Source of the DNA: Firm-04 sp045642925
GTDB lineage: Bacteria > Bacillota > Clostridia > Oscillospirales > Ruminococcaceae
NCBI GenBank assembly: GCA_045642925.1
Contig: JAZUJW010000014.1
Location: 1-64,000 of the forward strand
DNA: 64,000 nucleotides
Direction: 5' to 3'
This document shows, piece by piece, positions 42,418 to 51,038 of this stretch (the stretch's first letter is position 1; each line of letters starts with the position of its first letter). The notes below the pieces were generated by a model. It was not told where the DNA came from. It saw only the letters and a program-made list of their open reading frames with translations, and searched no databases. Position numbers and translations under genes: made by a program.

Positions 42418-45018
42418 TTATTTCAGGGGGTCACAAAGAAATGTGCCATTGACATAATCGATCTGCACGGTCGTTCCCGCGGCAAGCGGACGGGACAGCA
42501 GCAGTTTCGCAAGCATCGTTTCAATACGGCGCTGAATCAGGCGCTTCAAAGGTCTTGCACCAAAACTCGGATCATATCCTTCTTCAATGACTGCATCCTT
42601 TGCGGCATTTGTCAGGATGACTTGAATATGCTGTTCATCCAGACGCTTTTGCAGATTGCGCACCATCAAATCAACGATTTTTCCGATTTCCTGCTTTGTC
42701 AGCGGCTTATAGCAGATGATCTCATCCAGTCGGTTCAGGAATTCAGGACGAAAACGCTTGCGCAGAAGTGCGTGGGTTTGTTCCACGGCTTCCTCCGAAA
42801 TCGAACCGTCAGACTGAATGCCGTCCAGCAGGAAATCTGCGCCCAGATTCGATGTCAGGATCAGGATGGTGTTCTTGAAGTCAACAGTTCTGCCCTGCGA
42901 ATCTGTGATTCTGCCGTCATCCAGCACTTGCAGCAGCAGATTGAATACATCGGGATGCGCTTTCTCGATTTCGTCCAGCAGCACCACACAGTACGGCTTG
43001 CGGCGCACGGCTTCAGTCAACTGACCGCCCTCCTCATAGCCGACATATCCGGGAGGCGCTCCGATCAGGCGCGTGACGGAGAACTTCTCCATATATTCAC
43101 TCATGTCAATGCGGACAATGTTCTTTTCATCATCAAACAGTGCTTCGGCAAGCGCTTTTGCAAGTTCCGTTTTACCGACACCCGTCGGGCCAAGGAACAG
43201 GAACGAACCAATCGGGCGATTCGGGTCCTGAATGCCCGCACGGGAACGCAAAATCGCTTCCGTCACTTTCTCCACGGCTTCTTCCTGTCCGATGACACGC
43301 TGATGCAGCGTTTCATCCAGATGCAGCAGCTTGTCGCGGTCGCCCTGCATCAGTTTCGTCACAGGAATCCCCGTCCAGCGGCAGACGATGCGTGCGATTT
43401 CATCTTCGGTCACGCAATCGCGCAGCAAACGGCTTGCGCTGCCGTTCTGTGCGGCTTCTTCGGCATCCTGTAACTGCTTCTGGAGTGCGGGCAGTTTGCC
43501 ATATTTCAGTTCTGCGGCTTTGTTCAGGTCATATTCACGCTCTGCACTTTCGATTTCTGCACCGAGTTTTTCAAGCTGCGCACGCAGTTCCTGTACCTGA
43601 CTGATGCCGCCTTTCTCATTCTCCCACTGTGCTTTCATCTGCATGAACCGTTCGTTCAGTTCGGCTAGTTCCTTCTGCAATTCCGTCAGGTGGGCAGCGG
43701 AAACGGCATCTTCTTCCTTTTTAAGGGCAGCTTCTTCAATTTGCAGCTGCATGATTTTTCTGGAAATTTCGTCCATTTCAGTCGGCATGGAATCCATTTC
43801 GGTACGAATCATCGCACAAGCTTCATCCACAAGGTCAATTGCCTTATCCGGCAGGAAACGATCGGAAATATAGCGATTTGAGAGGGATGCCGCCGCGATC
43901 AGTGCCGTATCGTGAATTTTAACACCATGGAACACTTCATAACGCTCTTTGAGTCCACGCAGAATGGAAATCGTGTCCTCTACAGTCGGTTCATCCACCA
44001 GCACAGGCTGAAAACGACGCTCCAATGCAGGGTCTTTTTCAATATATTTGCGGTATTCGTCCAGTGTCGTCGCACCGATACAATGCAGTTCACCGCGTGC
44101 CAGCATCGGTTTCAGCAAATTGCCCGCATCCATTGCGCCATCCGTTTTGCCTGCACCGACAATCGTATGCAATTCATCAATAAACAGCAATATCTTGCCT
44201 TCGGATTTTTTGACTTCCTGCAATACTGCTTTCAGACGTTCCTCAAATTCGCCGCGGTATTTTGCACCCGCGACCAATGCGCCCAGATCCAGTGAAAAAA
44301 CTGTTCTGTCCCGCAGACTTTCCGGCACATCCCCATGTGCAATTCGCAATGCCAGACCTTCTGCAATCGCCGTTTTACCAACGCCGGGTTCACCGATCAG
44401 CACAGGGTTATTCTTGGTTTTCCGCGAAAGAATGCGGACAACATTACGAATTTCCGCATCTCTGCCGATGACAGGGTCAAGCTGATGCTTTCTTGCACGC
44501 TCGGTCAGATCGGAACCGTATTTTTTCAAGACATCGTAGGTATCTTCAGGCGATTCGTTCGTTACCCGCGCATTTCCGCGGATTTCCTTCAGCGCATTCA
44601 TGACCTTTTCCTGTGTCACGCCATACTGCTTGAACAATTCCTGTATGGTACGATCCTGGTAGGAAAGCAGTGCAAGCAGCAAATGCTCCACAGAAACCAG
44701 TTCATCCTGCATCTGTTTTGCAATTTGCTCCGCCTGCGAGAAAAGCTGACTGGTTTCATTGGAAAAATACGCTTCTCCGCGATAACCACTGCCGGAAATA
44801 TGCGGCATGGCAGCCACTTTTTTCAGTGCCGCATCCGCAAATGCCTTGTCATTGACACCGATGCGCTGTAAAAGCTGCGGAATCAAACCGTCTGTTTGCT
44901 GTGCCAATGCCGTCAGCAGATGCAGCGGCTCGACTGCATTGTTTTGGTACTCTCCGCAAAGCGACTGTGCATTGACCATCGCTTCCTGCGTTTTCTTTGT
45001 CATTTGATTTGCATTCAT
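42418..45018 (-). CDS. clpB: ATP-dependent disaggregase ClpB
   Basis: 866 residues. Order: Clp N-terminal repeat domain (1 to about 150), first AAA+ module with Walker A GEPGVGKTA and Walker B LLFIDELHT, the long coiled-coil middle domain (about 400-530), the second AAA+ module with GPTGVGKTELAKAL and VVLLDEIEKAHP, and the D2-small C-terminal domain. The coiled coil separates ClpB from ClpA/ClpC. It resolves protein aggregates with DnaK. AAAGGAG precedes the ATG. The gene follows a ribbon-helix-helix gene by 21 bases and both probably share one promoter; I see no CIRCE repeat there. Confidence 0.96.
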   Translation of the reverse strand: MNANQMTKKTQEAMVNAQSLCGEYQNNAVEPLHLLTALAQQTDGLIPQLLQRIGVNDKAFADAALKKVAAMPHISGSGYRGEAYFSNETSQLFSQAEQIAKQMQDELVSVEHLLLALLSYQDRTIQELFKQYGVTQEKVMNALKEIRGNARVTNESPEDTYDVLKKYGSDLTERARKHQLDPVIGRDAEIRNVVRILSRKTKNNPVLIGEPGVGKTAIAEGLALRIAHGDVPESLRDRTVFSLDLGALVAGAKYRGEFEERLKAVLQEVKKSEGKILLFIDELHTIVGAGKTDGAMDAGNLLKPMLARGELHCIGATTLDEYRKYIEKDPALERRFQPVLVDEPTVEDTISILRGLKERYEVFHGVKIHDTALIAAASLSNRYISDRFLPDKAIDLVDEACAMIRTEMDSMPTEMDEISRKIMQLQIEEAALKKEEDAVSAAHLTELQKELAELNERFMQMKAQWENEKGGISQVQELRAQLEKLGAEIESAEREYDLNKAAELKYGKLPALQKQLQDAEEAAQNGSASRLLRDCVTEDEIARIVCRWTGIPVTKLMQGDRDKLLHLDETLHQRVIGQEEAVEKVTEAILRSRAGIQDPNRPIGSFLFLGPTGVGKTELAKALAEALFDDEKNIVRIDMSEYMEKFSVTRLIGAPPGYVGYEEGGQLTEAVRRKPYCVVLLDEIEKAHPDVFNLLLQVLDDGRITDSQGRTVDFKNTILILTSNLGADFLLDGIQSDGSISEEAVEQTHALLRKRFRPEFLNRLDEIICYKPLTKQEIGKIVDLMVRNLQKRLDEQHIQVILTNAAKDAVIEEGYDPSFGARPLKRLIQRRIETMLAKLLLSRPLAAGTTVQIDYVNGTFLCDPLK

Positions 45019-45039
45019 AATATCAGACTCCTTTTCAGA

Positions 45040-45669
45040 TCATTCGTTTGCAGCAAAATACTTCTGCCGCACCAGTTGACTTGCCGTCTGTGTATCCGGC
45101 AGCAGGGAAAAATACAGTTTCAGGGCTTCATCCACGCGCTTGATATAGGCGCTGATGGCTTCGCCTGCTTTCTGCGTATCGCTCGCCAATTCCGGACGCA
45201 TCAAAAAGGCTCTTGTCCAGATGCCGTCCTCCAGATGCGTATCCTCTGCACTGCATAAGCCATGCATTTGCTCCAGTTTCGACCACAGCGCGAAGAATGC
45301 ATCCGCATCTTGCAGCAGCGCTTGACTTTGTGTGCGGAACGATGCCTGCAAATATCCCAATGCTTTTTCAGGCTGTCGGTAAAGTTCTACGCGGTAACGA
45401 ATGGTTGGCTTATAGCGATACCGCAAAGGACTGCGAATGGTCAGCAAACCGTCCGAAGCCTGTTCCTGCAATTGATACAGTCCGTTCATCTGGGCGGCAA
45501 GCGTCTGCAAGATCTCTGCCATGCGGCGTTCAGGCGTGACATAACCGACCGTTTCCGCCAAAATCTGGTTGATGAGGTTGGAACGGCTTGTGCCGCGCTG
45601 ATACGCCATGCGGTCTACAGCTTCTATCACATCTTCGGATAAAACCAGACTGTACACGGCTTTCTTCAT
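45040..45669 (-). CDS. Ribbon-helix-helix domain protein upstream of clpB
   Basis: 209 residues. The N-terminal about 45 residues (VYSLVLSEDVIEAVDRMA, then YQRGTSRSNLINQIL) have the strand-helix-helix pattern of CopG/Arc-type DNA-binding proteins. The C-terminal 160 residues are helical with no recognised family. AGAAAGGATG lies 8 bases before the chosen ATG; codons upstream are not family-like. It is the first gene of a two-gene unit with clpB, which suggests an autoregulator or stress sensor for clpB, but this is inference from position. Confidence 0.75.
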   Translation of the reverse strand: MKKAVYSLVLSEDVIEAVDRMAYQRGTSRSNLINQILAETVGYVTPERRMAEILQTLAAQMNGLYQLQEQASDGLLTIRSPLRYRYKPTIRYRVELYRQPEKALGYLQASFRTQSQALLQDADAFFALWSKLEQMHGLCSAEDTHLEDGIWTRAFLMRPELASDTQKAGEAISAYIKRVDEALKLYFSLLPDTQTASQLVRQKYFAANE

Positions 45670-45706
45670 GCTCTGCACATCCTTTCTCTTTTGAGTTTCT
45701 AATAAC

Positions 45707-45734
45707 ATTATATCACGATTATGAAATTTGTCAA
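45707..45734 (-). promoter_or_regulatory. Promoter of the RHH-clpB unit
   Basis: Minus strand TTGACA (45729-45734) and TATAAT (45707-45712), 16-base spacer. No TTAGCACTC/GAGTGCTAA repeat flanks it. Confidence 0.75.
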
Positions 45735-45773
45735 GCGGATTATATAGGTTTTCACACAAGTTTCACTTTTGCA

Positions 45774-45802
45774 TTGACGAACCATTCTTTTTGTGCTATA
45801 CT
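45774..45802 (+). promoter_or_regulatory. Promoter of the alanyl-tRNA editing gene
   Basis: TTGACG (45774-45779) and TATACT (45797-45802), 17-base spacer, about 60 bases before the ATG and back to back with the RHH-clpB promoter. Confidence 0.7.
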
Positions 45803-45864
45803 ATATTACTAGAAACGACCATTGTGCCGATTCGTGATCATCATACGAACGGAGAGAATTTACT

Positions 45865-47037
45865 ATGCAAACACGCAAACTTTACGAAACTGAAAGCTAT
45901 ATCCGTGATTTTCAGGCGGTCATTCTGAAATGTTTTCCGCTGGAAAATGCATCCAAACGAACAGATGGCGCTGCCTACGGCATTATCCTCGACCAGACTG
46001 CATTCTTCCCTGAAGGCGGCGGTCAGACTGCCGACACAGGCAATCTCGGCAATGCCATTGTTCTTGATGTGCAGGAAATGGATGGTGAGATCGTCCATCT
46101 GACAGATATTGCACTGCCCGAAGGCGAAGAAGTCAACGGCATTCTGGATTGGGAAGTCCGACTGCGCAAAATGCAGAACCATACCGGTGAACACCTGATT
46201 TCCGGAATCGTGCATCAGCAGTTTGGCTACAATAATGTCGGCTTCCACCTCGGCACGGATGGCGTGACCGTGGACTTTGACGGCATTCTGACCGACGCGG
46301 AACTTGCCTTCGTCGAATATATCGCCAACCGCGTTGTCGCACAAAACAAAGCAGTAACGGTTTCCTTCCCCACACCGGAAGAAGCTGCTGCCATGGAATA
46401 CCGTTCCAAGCTTGACCTCAAAGAAAATATCCGCATCGTCACCATCGAAGACTGGGATGTATGCGCCTGCTGCGCTCCCCATGTCAGTACAACAGGTGCA
46501 GTCGGCGGCATCAAGCTGCTGGATTCCCAAAACTGGAAGGGCGGTATTCGTCTGCATATGCTCTGCGGTCTTGATGCACTGGACGATTATCATAAGCGCT
46601 ACGAAAATACCGTGCGCATCTCCAACCTGCTTTCTGTCAAACAACTTGAGACAGCAGCGGCAGTTGAGCGCCTGATGAAACAAATGCAGGCGGAACACGA
46701 AGAAAGCGGCAGACTGCGCCGTGCACTCCTTGACTGCAAAATTGCTTCCCTGCAAAAAACAGAGGGCAATCTTGTGATTTTCGAGAATGAACTTGACGCC
46801 AACGGCATCCGCAATCTCGTCAATGCCGGTGTTCCCCTCTGCGGCGGCATCTGTGCGGCATTCCTTGGCAATGAAACAGATGGATTCCGCTATGTCATCG
46901 GCAGTCAGAATGTGGCACTCCGCGCATGGGCAAAGGAATTCAATGCTGCCATGAACGGCAGAGGCGGCGGTTCGGATGCCATGCTGCAAGGCACTGTTCA
47001 TGCTTCCGAAGCTGATATCCGCGCATTTTTTGCATAA
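45865..47037 (+). CDS. Alanyl-tRNA editing protein, AlaX-L type with DHHA1 domain
   Basis: 390 residues. It lacks the alanyl-tRNA synthetase catalytic core but has the beta-barrel start (QTAFFPEGGGQTADTG), the editing zinc motif HTGEHL and CCAPH (as CACCAPH), a coiled-coil linker and a C-terminal DHHA1 domain ending GRGGGSDAMLQG. It should hydrolyse Ser- or Gly-tRNA-Ala in trans. The distal Cys/His set for zinc is complete. GGAGA precedes the ATG at about 11 bases. The long open frame on the other strand is a shadow. Confidence 0.93.
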   Translation: MQTRKLYETESYIRDFQAVILKCFPLENASKRTDGAAYGIILDQTAFFPEGGGQTADTGNLGNAIVLDVQEMDGEIVHLTDIALPEGEEVNGILDWEVRLRKMQNHTGEHLISGIVHQQFGYNNVGFHLGTDGVTVDFDGILTDAELAFVEYIANRVVAQNKAVTVSFPTPEEAAAMEYRSKLDLKENIRIVTIEDWDVCACCAPHVSTTGAVGGIKLLDSQNWKGGIRLHMLCGLDALDDYHKRYENTVRISNLLSVKQLETAAAVERLMKQMQAEHEESGRLRRALLDCKIASLQKTEGNLVIFENELDANGIRNLVNAGVPLCGGICAAFLGNETDGFRYVIGSQNVALRAWAKEFNAAMNGRGGGSDAMLQGTVHASEADIRAFFA

Positions 47038-47187
47038 AAAACGCCCTGCCGCAGGGTAAGCGGCAAGGCAAAAACAGTTGTGGCTGAATGCGTCACATAT
47101 GCAAAGGATTGAACAGACATTTTCACAGGATAGAAACACAGAAGCTGCCATTCGCCTGACTCGGATGACGTTCTGCTGTGCTCCATG
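47030..47187 (-). ncRNA. Candidate small RNA between alaX-type gene and corA
   Basis: On the minus strand a weak promoter (TTGTAA at 47216-47221, 17 bases, TAAACT at 47193-47198) would start a transcript of about 155 bases. Near its 5' end GAAGCCAT can pair with ATGGC...GCTTC, and it ends in a GC-rich hairpin (GCCTTGCCGC ... GCGGCAGGGC, 47044-47069) followed by a run of six Ts. No minus-strand gene lies upstream that needs this terminator. No RNA family is recognised. Confidence 0.35.
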
Positions 47188-47334
47188 GCTTCAGTTTATC
47201 ACAACTGTACTGCAATTACAAGTCTTTTTGAAAAATGTAAACTCTTTGCCTGCGAATTGAAAACAATTCGTCACTCCCCTGCAACTTTTCCCGTAAGTTG
47301 TAACAAAATCTGATACCAACGGGGGCGATTGCCT

Positions 47335-48267
47335 ATGATACACTTCTATAAAACCATTGACGGAAAACTCCGTGCACTCGAAAAGGCAGAACCGGGCTGC
47401 TGGATTTCCGTATATCAGCCAACAACAGAAGAAATCGAATCGTTGACCAATGATTTCGGGCTGGATGTCGGATTTGTGCGTTCATCACTTGATGAAGAAG
47501 AATCTTCGCGTGTCGAACGGGAAGAGAATCAAACCCTGATCATCGTGGATACAGCAGTCGCAGAAGAACAGAAGGAAAGCGACACGCAAGTATATTATAC
47601 TGTGCCACTAGGAATTATCAATACTCCCAATTACGTATTTACGATATCTCTGCGCCGTAATCTGATTCTTGCCGCGATTGCGGACGGTGTTGTACCGAAT
47701 GTGCAAACGCAGATGAAAACACGCTTCATTCTGCAGATCCTGATGCGCATTTCGGCAGGCTTTGTCACGTACCTGAAACAGATCGACAAGATCTCCTATT
47801 CGATGGAAAAAGAACTCAGCGGTGCCATGAAGAATCACGAACTGATCCAGCTCATGGGACTGGAAAAATCACTCGTCTACTTTTCGACTTCCCTCAAAGC
47901 CAACCTCACGACGATCGAAAAAATTCAGCGCGGCAGAGTGGTCAAACTCTATGAGGAAGACGAAGACCTCATGGACGATGTGACGATCGAGTTCAAACAG
48001 GCAATCGAAATGGCAAGCATCTACACTGGTATTCTTACTGCAATGATGGATGCATTTTCCTATGTCATAGCCAATAATCAGAACTCTGTCATGTGGCGCT
48101 TGACCATCATCACTGTTATCATCGAGATCCCGAACATCATCTTCGGATTCTATGGCATGAATACACACACGCTGCCATTGGTCACAAGTTGGATCTCCCC
48201 ATTTCTCATTGCGCTTGGCGGAACTGTTATTGCAGCTGCACTTTTGCTGCCGCGCAGACGCTTTTGA
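47335..48267 (+). CDS. corA: CorA-family divalent cation transporter
   Basis: 310 residues. An N-terminal cytosolic domain and a long stalk helix lead to two C-terminal membrane helices; the loop between them holds the family's ion-selecting GMN in FYGMNTHTLP. Helix one (about 255-275) and helix two (about 285-303) match. It probably carries Mg2+ or Co2+. The ATG at 47335 is preferred, though GGGGGCGA is only a fair ribosome binding site; an in-frame TTG two codons earlier is possible. A terminator follows. Confidence 0.92.
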   Translation: MIHFYKTIDGKLRALEKAEPGCWISVYQPTTEEIESLTNDFGLDVGFVRSSLDEEESSRVEREENQTLIIVDTAVAEEQKESDTQVYYTVPLGIINTPNYVFTISLRRNLILAAIADGVVPNVQTQMKTRFILQILMRISAGFVTYLKQIDKISYSMEKELSGAMKNHELIQLMGLEKSLVYFSTSLKANLTTIEKIQRGRVVKLYEEDEDLMDDVTIEFKQAIEMASIYTGILTAMMDAFSYVIANNQNSVMWRLTIITVIIEIPNIIFGFYGMNTHTLPLVTSWISPFLIALGGTVIAAALLLPRRRF

Positions 48268-48274
48268 ATGTCTA

Positions 48275-48312
48275 AAATGGTCTGATTTCTTACGATTTCA
48301 GACCATTTTTTT
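48275..48312 (+). terminator. Rho-independent terminator of corA
   Basis: AAATGGTCTGA (48275-48285) and TCAGACCATTT (48298-48308), then a T run. Confidence 0.88.
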
Positions 48313-48333
48313 ATTTTTATCTTCCGCCAAAGC

Positions 48334-48362
48334 TTGACATTTCGACAAATCTATGTTATAGT
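48334..48362 (+). promoter_or_regulatory. Promoter of the LacI/GGDEF/AraC-type regulator
   Basis: TTGACA (48334-48339) and TATAGT (48357-48362), 17-base spacer, about 70 bases before the ATG. Confidence 0.75.
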
Positions 48363-48430
48363 TTAACTGTGCAATTGTATCCTTATTGTGTAAGATTATC
48401 ATGAAATCAACAGGAAACGGAGGAGAATCT

Positions 48431-50668
48431 ATGAAGCAGCGTCTTTTAGTCGGCGTCATTTGCTGTGAAAGTGAACAGCTCATGCAGCGCCGTCTGATCA
48501 AAGGCATTATGGCACAGGCATTCTCACTCGACATTGATATCGCAGTCTTTTCCTGCATTACAAATGACATCAATATGACCAATGACCAGGCGGCAGAATA
48601 CAATCTGTTCAATTACATGAATTTTGCCATGCTGGATGGTGTCATTTATCTGCGCGATTCCATCCATACAGTCGGAGAACAGAAACACATCGACGAATTG
48701 CTTCTCGCGCAAAAAAAGCCTGTGCTGGTACTGGATGATGTGGATGGACCATTCCCGCATCTGAACATTGATGACCGTAGCGGCGTCTATGCCGTCACCA
48801 ACCATCTGATTGAAAAACATCACCTGCATGACCTCATCTGCCTGACGGGAAAACCCGAACACTTTACTGCAAAACAACGTGCAGACGGCTTTTGCGATGC
48901 TTTGCTGGAGCATAACATCCCGCTGCGTGAAGATGCCGTCATTTATGGTGATTACTGGGTTGCCGCCGCACAAAAGCTTGCCGCTGAATTCTTAAGCGGA
49001 AAGCGCCCCATGCCCGAAGCAGTCGTCTGCGGCAACGATGCCATGGCAAAAACACTCTGCAATACGCTGGTTGACCACGGCATTTCCGTTCCGGAACAAA
49101 TCATCATCGCAGGCTATGACGTTTCCATGACCGATGCACCGAATGTCATTTCCATCACCAGCTATGTCCGCAAAAATTTCAGACTTGGCGCACAGGGCAT
49201 CCTGAAACTCTACGAAATGATGACCGGCAAAACAGGTTCTCTGGTGGAAACTGAACGCTTCGAAATCATCACCGGTGCAAGCTGCGGCTGCGGTGACGAT
49301 AAGGGATATGTGCAGCATCAGCTTCGCATTCTCAATGAGCGTGAAACCTATCAATCCCTGTTCCGCACCAGTAACATGGGCATTGCACTCACCTCCCGCG
49401 AAACACTCGATGACTGCATTGATGCCATTTTCACAAAGCTCTATCTCATCAATCATCGCAAAGAATTCTATCTCTGTCTTTGCGAGGACTGGGAAGGCGG
49501 CGGCGCACTCGAAAATCCCGCTGAATACCGCCGTGTCGGTTTCCCACAGCATATGCTGCTGAAAGCCGCCGTCATTGATGACAATTACCATGTTGTCACA
49601 AAACCCTTCCCGACCGCAAAAATGCTCCCGCGCCTTGCTGAGGAGCGTTCCTATCCGACCGCGTATTTCTTCTCTCCCCTGCATCACGATGACCGTTTCT
49701 TCGGTGTTTCCGCACTCAGCTTCGGCGACACACTCGAAGTATATGATGAGATCTACTGCAACTGGATCAACCTCATTAATATGGCGCTGGAATTCGTGCG
49801 AATGCAGAGCTACCTGAAACGCTTCAATAACCGCATTTATCTTTCCTCTATCCGTGACGCCCTCACTGGTCTGTACAATCACGAAGGCTTCCTGAAATTT
49901 TCCCGCGAATGCTTTGAAGCCGCAAAAAATGAGCATCGCCGCTTCCTCATGCTGTACGCAAGCTTCGATGCCCTGCGGCAGATCAATGAAACCTATGGTC
50001 ACACGGAAGGCGACAGCGCTGTGACCGTTCTTGCCAATGCGATGAACAACAGTTGTACGACTTACGAACGCTGTGCCCGCATCGAGGATGCCGAATTTTC
50101 CATCATCGGCTATCAGGACTACGAAATGAACGCAGGTCAGCGCTTTGTCAATTCCATCGCAGGCTATCTTGAACACTACAATCAGAGTTCCCTGAAGCCA
50201 TATAAAATCACTGCAAATTATGGATTCTTCTGCGAATACATCACACCTGACATGACACTCGAAAGCATTATGGCATTCGTCAGCGAACGCATTGAAGAAA
50301 GCCGTGCCATGCGGCAAAGCGAAAAAGCTTCCCCTTATTACCGCGAATTCGTCAACCTGCGCGAACGCATTTACAGCAATCCGCAGGATGATTGGAGCAT
50401 CGACACCATGTGCCGCGACCTGATTCTTTCCCGCGGTTACTTCCAGAAACTCTATACCCGCTGCTTCGGTATCAGCTTCACGCAGGATGTCATCAACTCA
50501 CGCATCGAGCTTTCCAAGCGTCTGCTTTCCAGCACAAATTACAGCATCGCCTACATCGCAGACCAAAGCGGTTACAGTAATTACGTCCACTTCATGCACC
50601 AGTTCAAGAAAATCGTCGGCATTACCCCAACAGAATATCGCCGTCGAAAGAAACAAGATGAGCAATGA
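48431..50668 (+). CDS. Multidomain regulator: LacI-type sensor, GGDEF-like domain, AraC-type HTH
   Basis: 745 residues, no membrane span. The N-terminal about 290 residues resemble the sugar-binding part of LacI/GalR regulators (LLVGVICCESEQ, DGVIYLRDS, GVYAVTNHL, PEAVVCGNDAMA, IIIAGYDVSMTD) without the LacI DNA-binding head. A linker region (about 300-460) is followed by a GGDEF-fold domain (about 470-620; ALTGLYNHEGF, DSAVTVLANAM) whose signature reads RIEDAEF, so it is not an active cyclase. The C-terminal 100 residues are an AraC HTH pair ending IVGITPTEYRRRKK. AACGGAGGAG precedes the ATG. It likely senses a sugar and regulates carbohydrate genes elsewhere. Confidence 0.88.
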   Translation: MKQRLLVGVICCESEQLMQRRLIKGIMAQAFSLDIDIAVFSCITNDINMTNDQAAEYNLFNYMNFAMLDGVIYLRDSIHTVGEQKHIDELLLAQKKPVLVLDDVDGPFPHLNIDDRSGVYAVTNHLIEKHHLHDLICLTGKPEHFTAKQRADGFCDALLEHNIPLREDAVIYGDYWVAAAQKLAAEFLSGKRPMPEAVVCGNDAMAKTLCNTLVDHGISVPEQIIIAGYDVSMTDAPNVISITSYVRKNFRLGAQGILKLYEMMTGKTGSLVETERFEIITGASCGCGDDKGYVQHQLRILNERETYQSLFRTSNMGIALTSRETLDDCIDAIFTKLYLINHRKEFYLCLCEDWEGGGALENPAEYRRVGFPQHMLLKAAVIDDNYHVVTKPFPTAKMLPRLAEERSYPTAYFFSPLHHDDRFFGVSALSFGDTLEVYDEIYCNWINLINMALEFVRMQSYLKRFNNRIYLSSIRDALTGLYNHEGFLKFSRECFEAAKNEHRRFLMLYASFDALRQINETYGHTEGDSAVTVLANAMNNSCTTYERCARIEDAEFSIIGYQDYEMNAGQRFVNSIAGYLEHYNQSSLKPYKITANYGFFCEYITPDMTLESIMAFVSERIEESRAMRQSEKASPYYREFVNLRERIYSNPQDDWSIDTMCRDLILSRGYFQKLYTRCFGISFTQDVINSRIELSKRLLSSTNYSIAYIADQSGYSNYVHFMHQFKKIVGITPTEYRRRKKQDEQ

Positions 50669-50715
50669 TGCTTTGTGCAATGTTACAAAGTTTTTGGCAT
50701 TTTCCCGAAATACAC

Positions 50716-50745
50716 TTGACTTTTCAGGGCATTTTGACGTATAAT
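50716..50745 (+). promoter_or_regulatory. Promoter of the thrS T-box leader
   Basis: TTGACT (50716-50721), 18-base spacer, TATAAT (50740-50745). Confidence 0.75.
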
Positions 50746-50749
50746 ATGT

Positions 50750-50990
50750 ACTAATCGAACGATGTTCGCAAGAAAAGCAAAGGATATGTCGCTTCGGTCA
50801 TCCGATTGCAGAGAGAATGCTGACACGCTGAAAGGCATTTATCGGAACCCGCTGACGGTACCACCGTTGCTGCGTGCATTTGTCGGGAATGAGTAAAACG
50901 CTCGGGTGGAACCGTGCGCGTTTGCATGAAAAGCAAACCCGTACCCCGAACAGGTCAAGCTGTTCTGGGTGCGGGTATTTTATTTTTTAT
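50750..50990 (+). promoter_or_regulatory. T-box riboswitch (threonyl-tRNA sensing)
   Basis: A leader of about 240 bases. GCAGAGAGAATG and GCTGAAAGGCATT are T-box leader landmarks; the T-box bulge reads GGGTGGAACCGTGCG (50904-50918). The terminator stem ACCCGTACCCcGAACAG with CTGTTCtGGGTGCGGGT (50937-50976) is followed by ATTTTATTTTTT. An ACC followed by A at 50860-50862 is a candidate threonine specifier; another ACC lies at 50847. Uncharged tRNA-Thr should favour the antiterminator and so thrS. Confidence 0.92.
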
Positions 50991-51038
50991 CCGCATTCAG
51001 GCGAAACATCATTCTATTTTCCTGAAAGGAGCTTTCTC

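Noticed and set aside
45670..45780. CIRCE or CtsR operator upstream of the clpB unit
   Set aside because: Looked for TTAGCACTC-N9-GAGTGCTAA and direct GGTCAAA-type repeats; neither is present.
45841..47151. 436-codon open frame antisense to the alanyl-tRNA editing gene
   Set aside because: Shadow; Cys/His/Phe-rich, no ribosome binding site. The candidate small RNA in its first part is treated separately.
48992..50317. 441-codon open frame antisense to the LacI/GGDEF/AraC-type gene
   Set aside because: Shadow frame with a Cys/Ala/Phe-rich product and no ribosome binding site.
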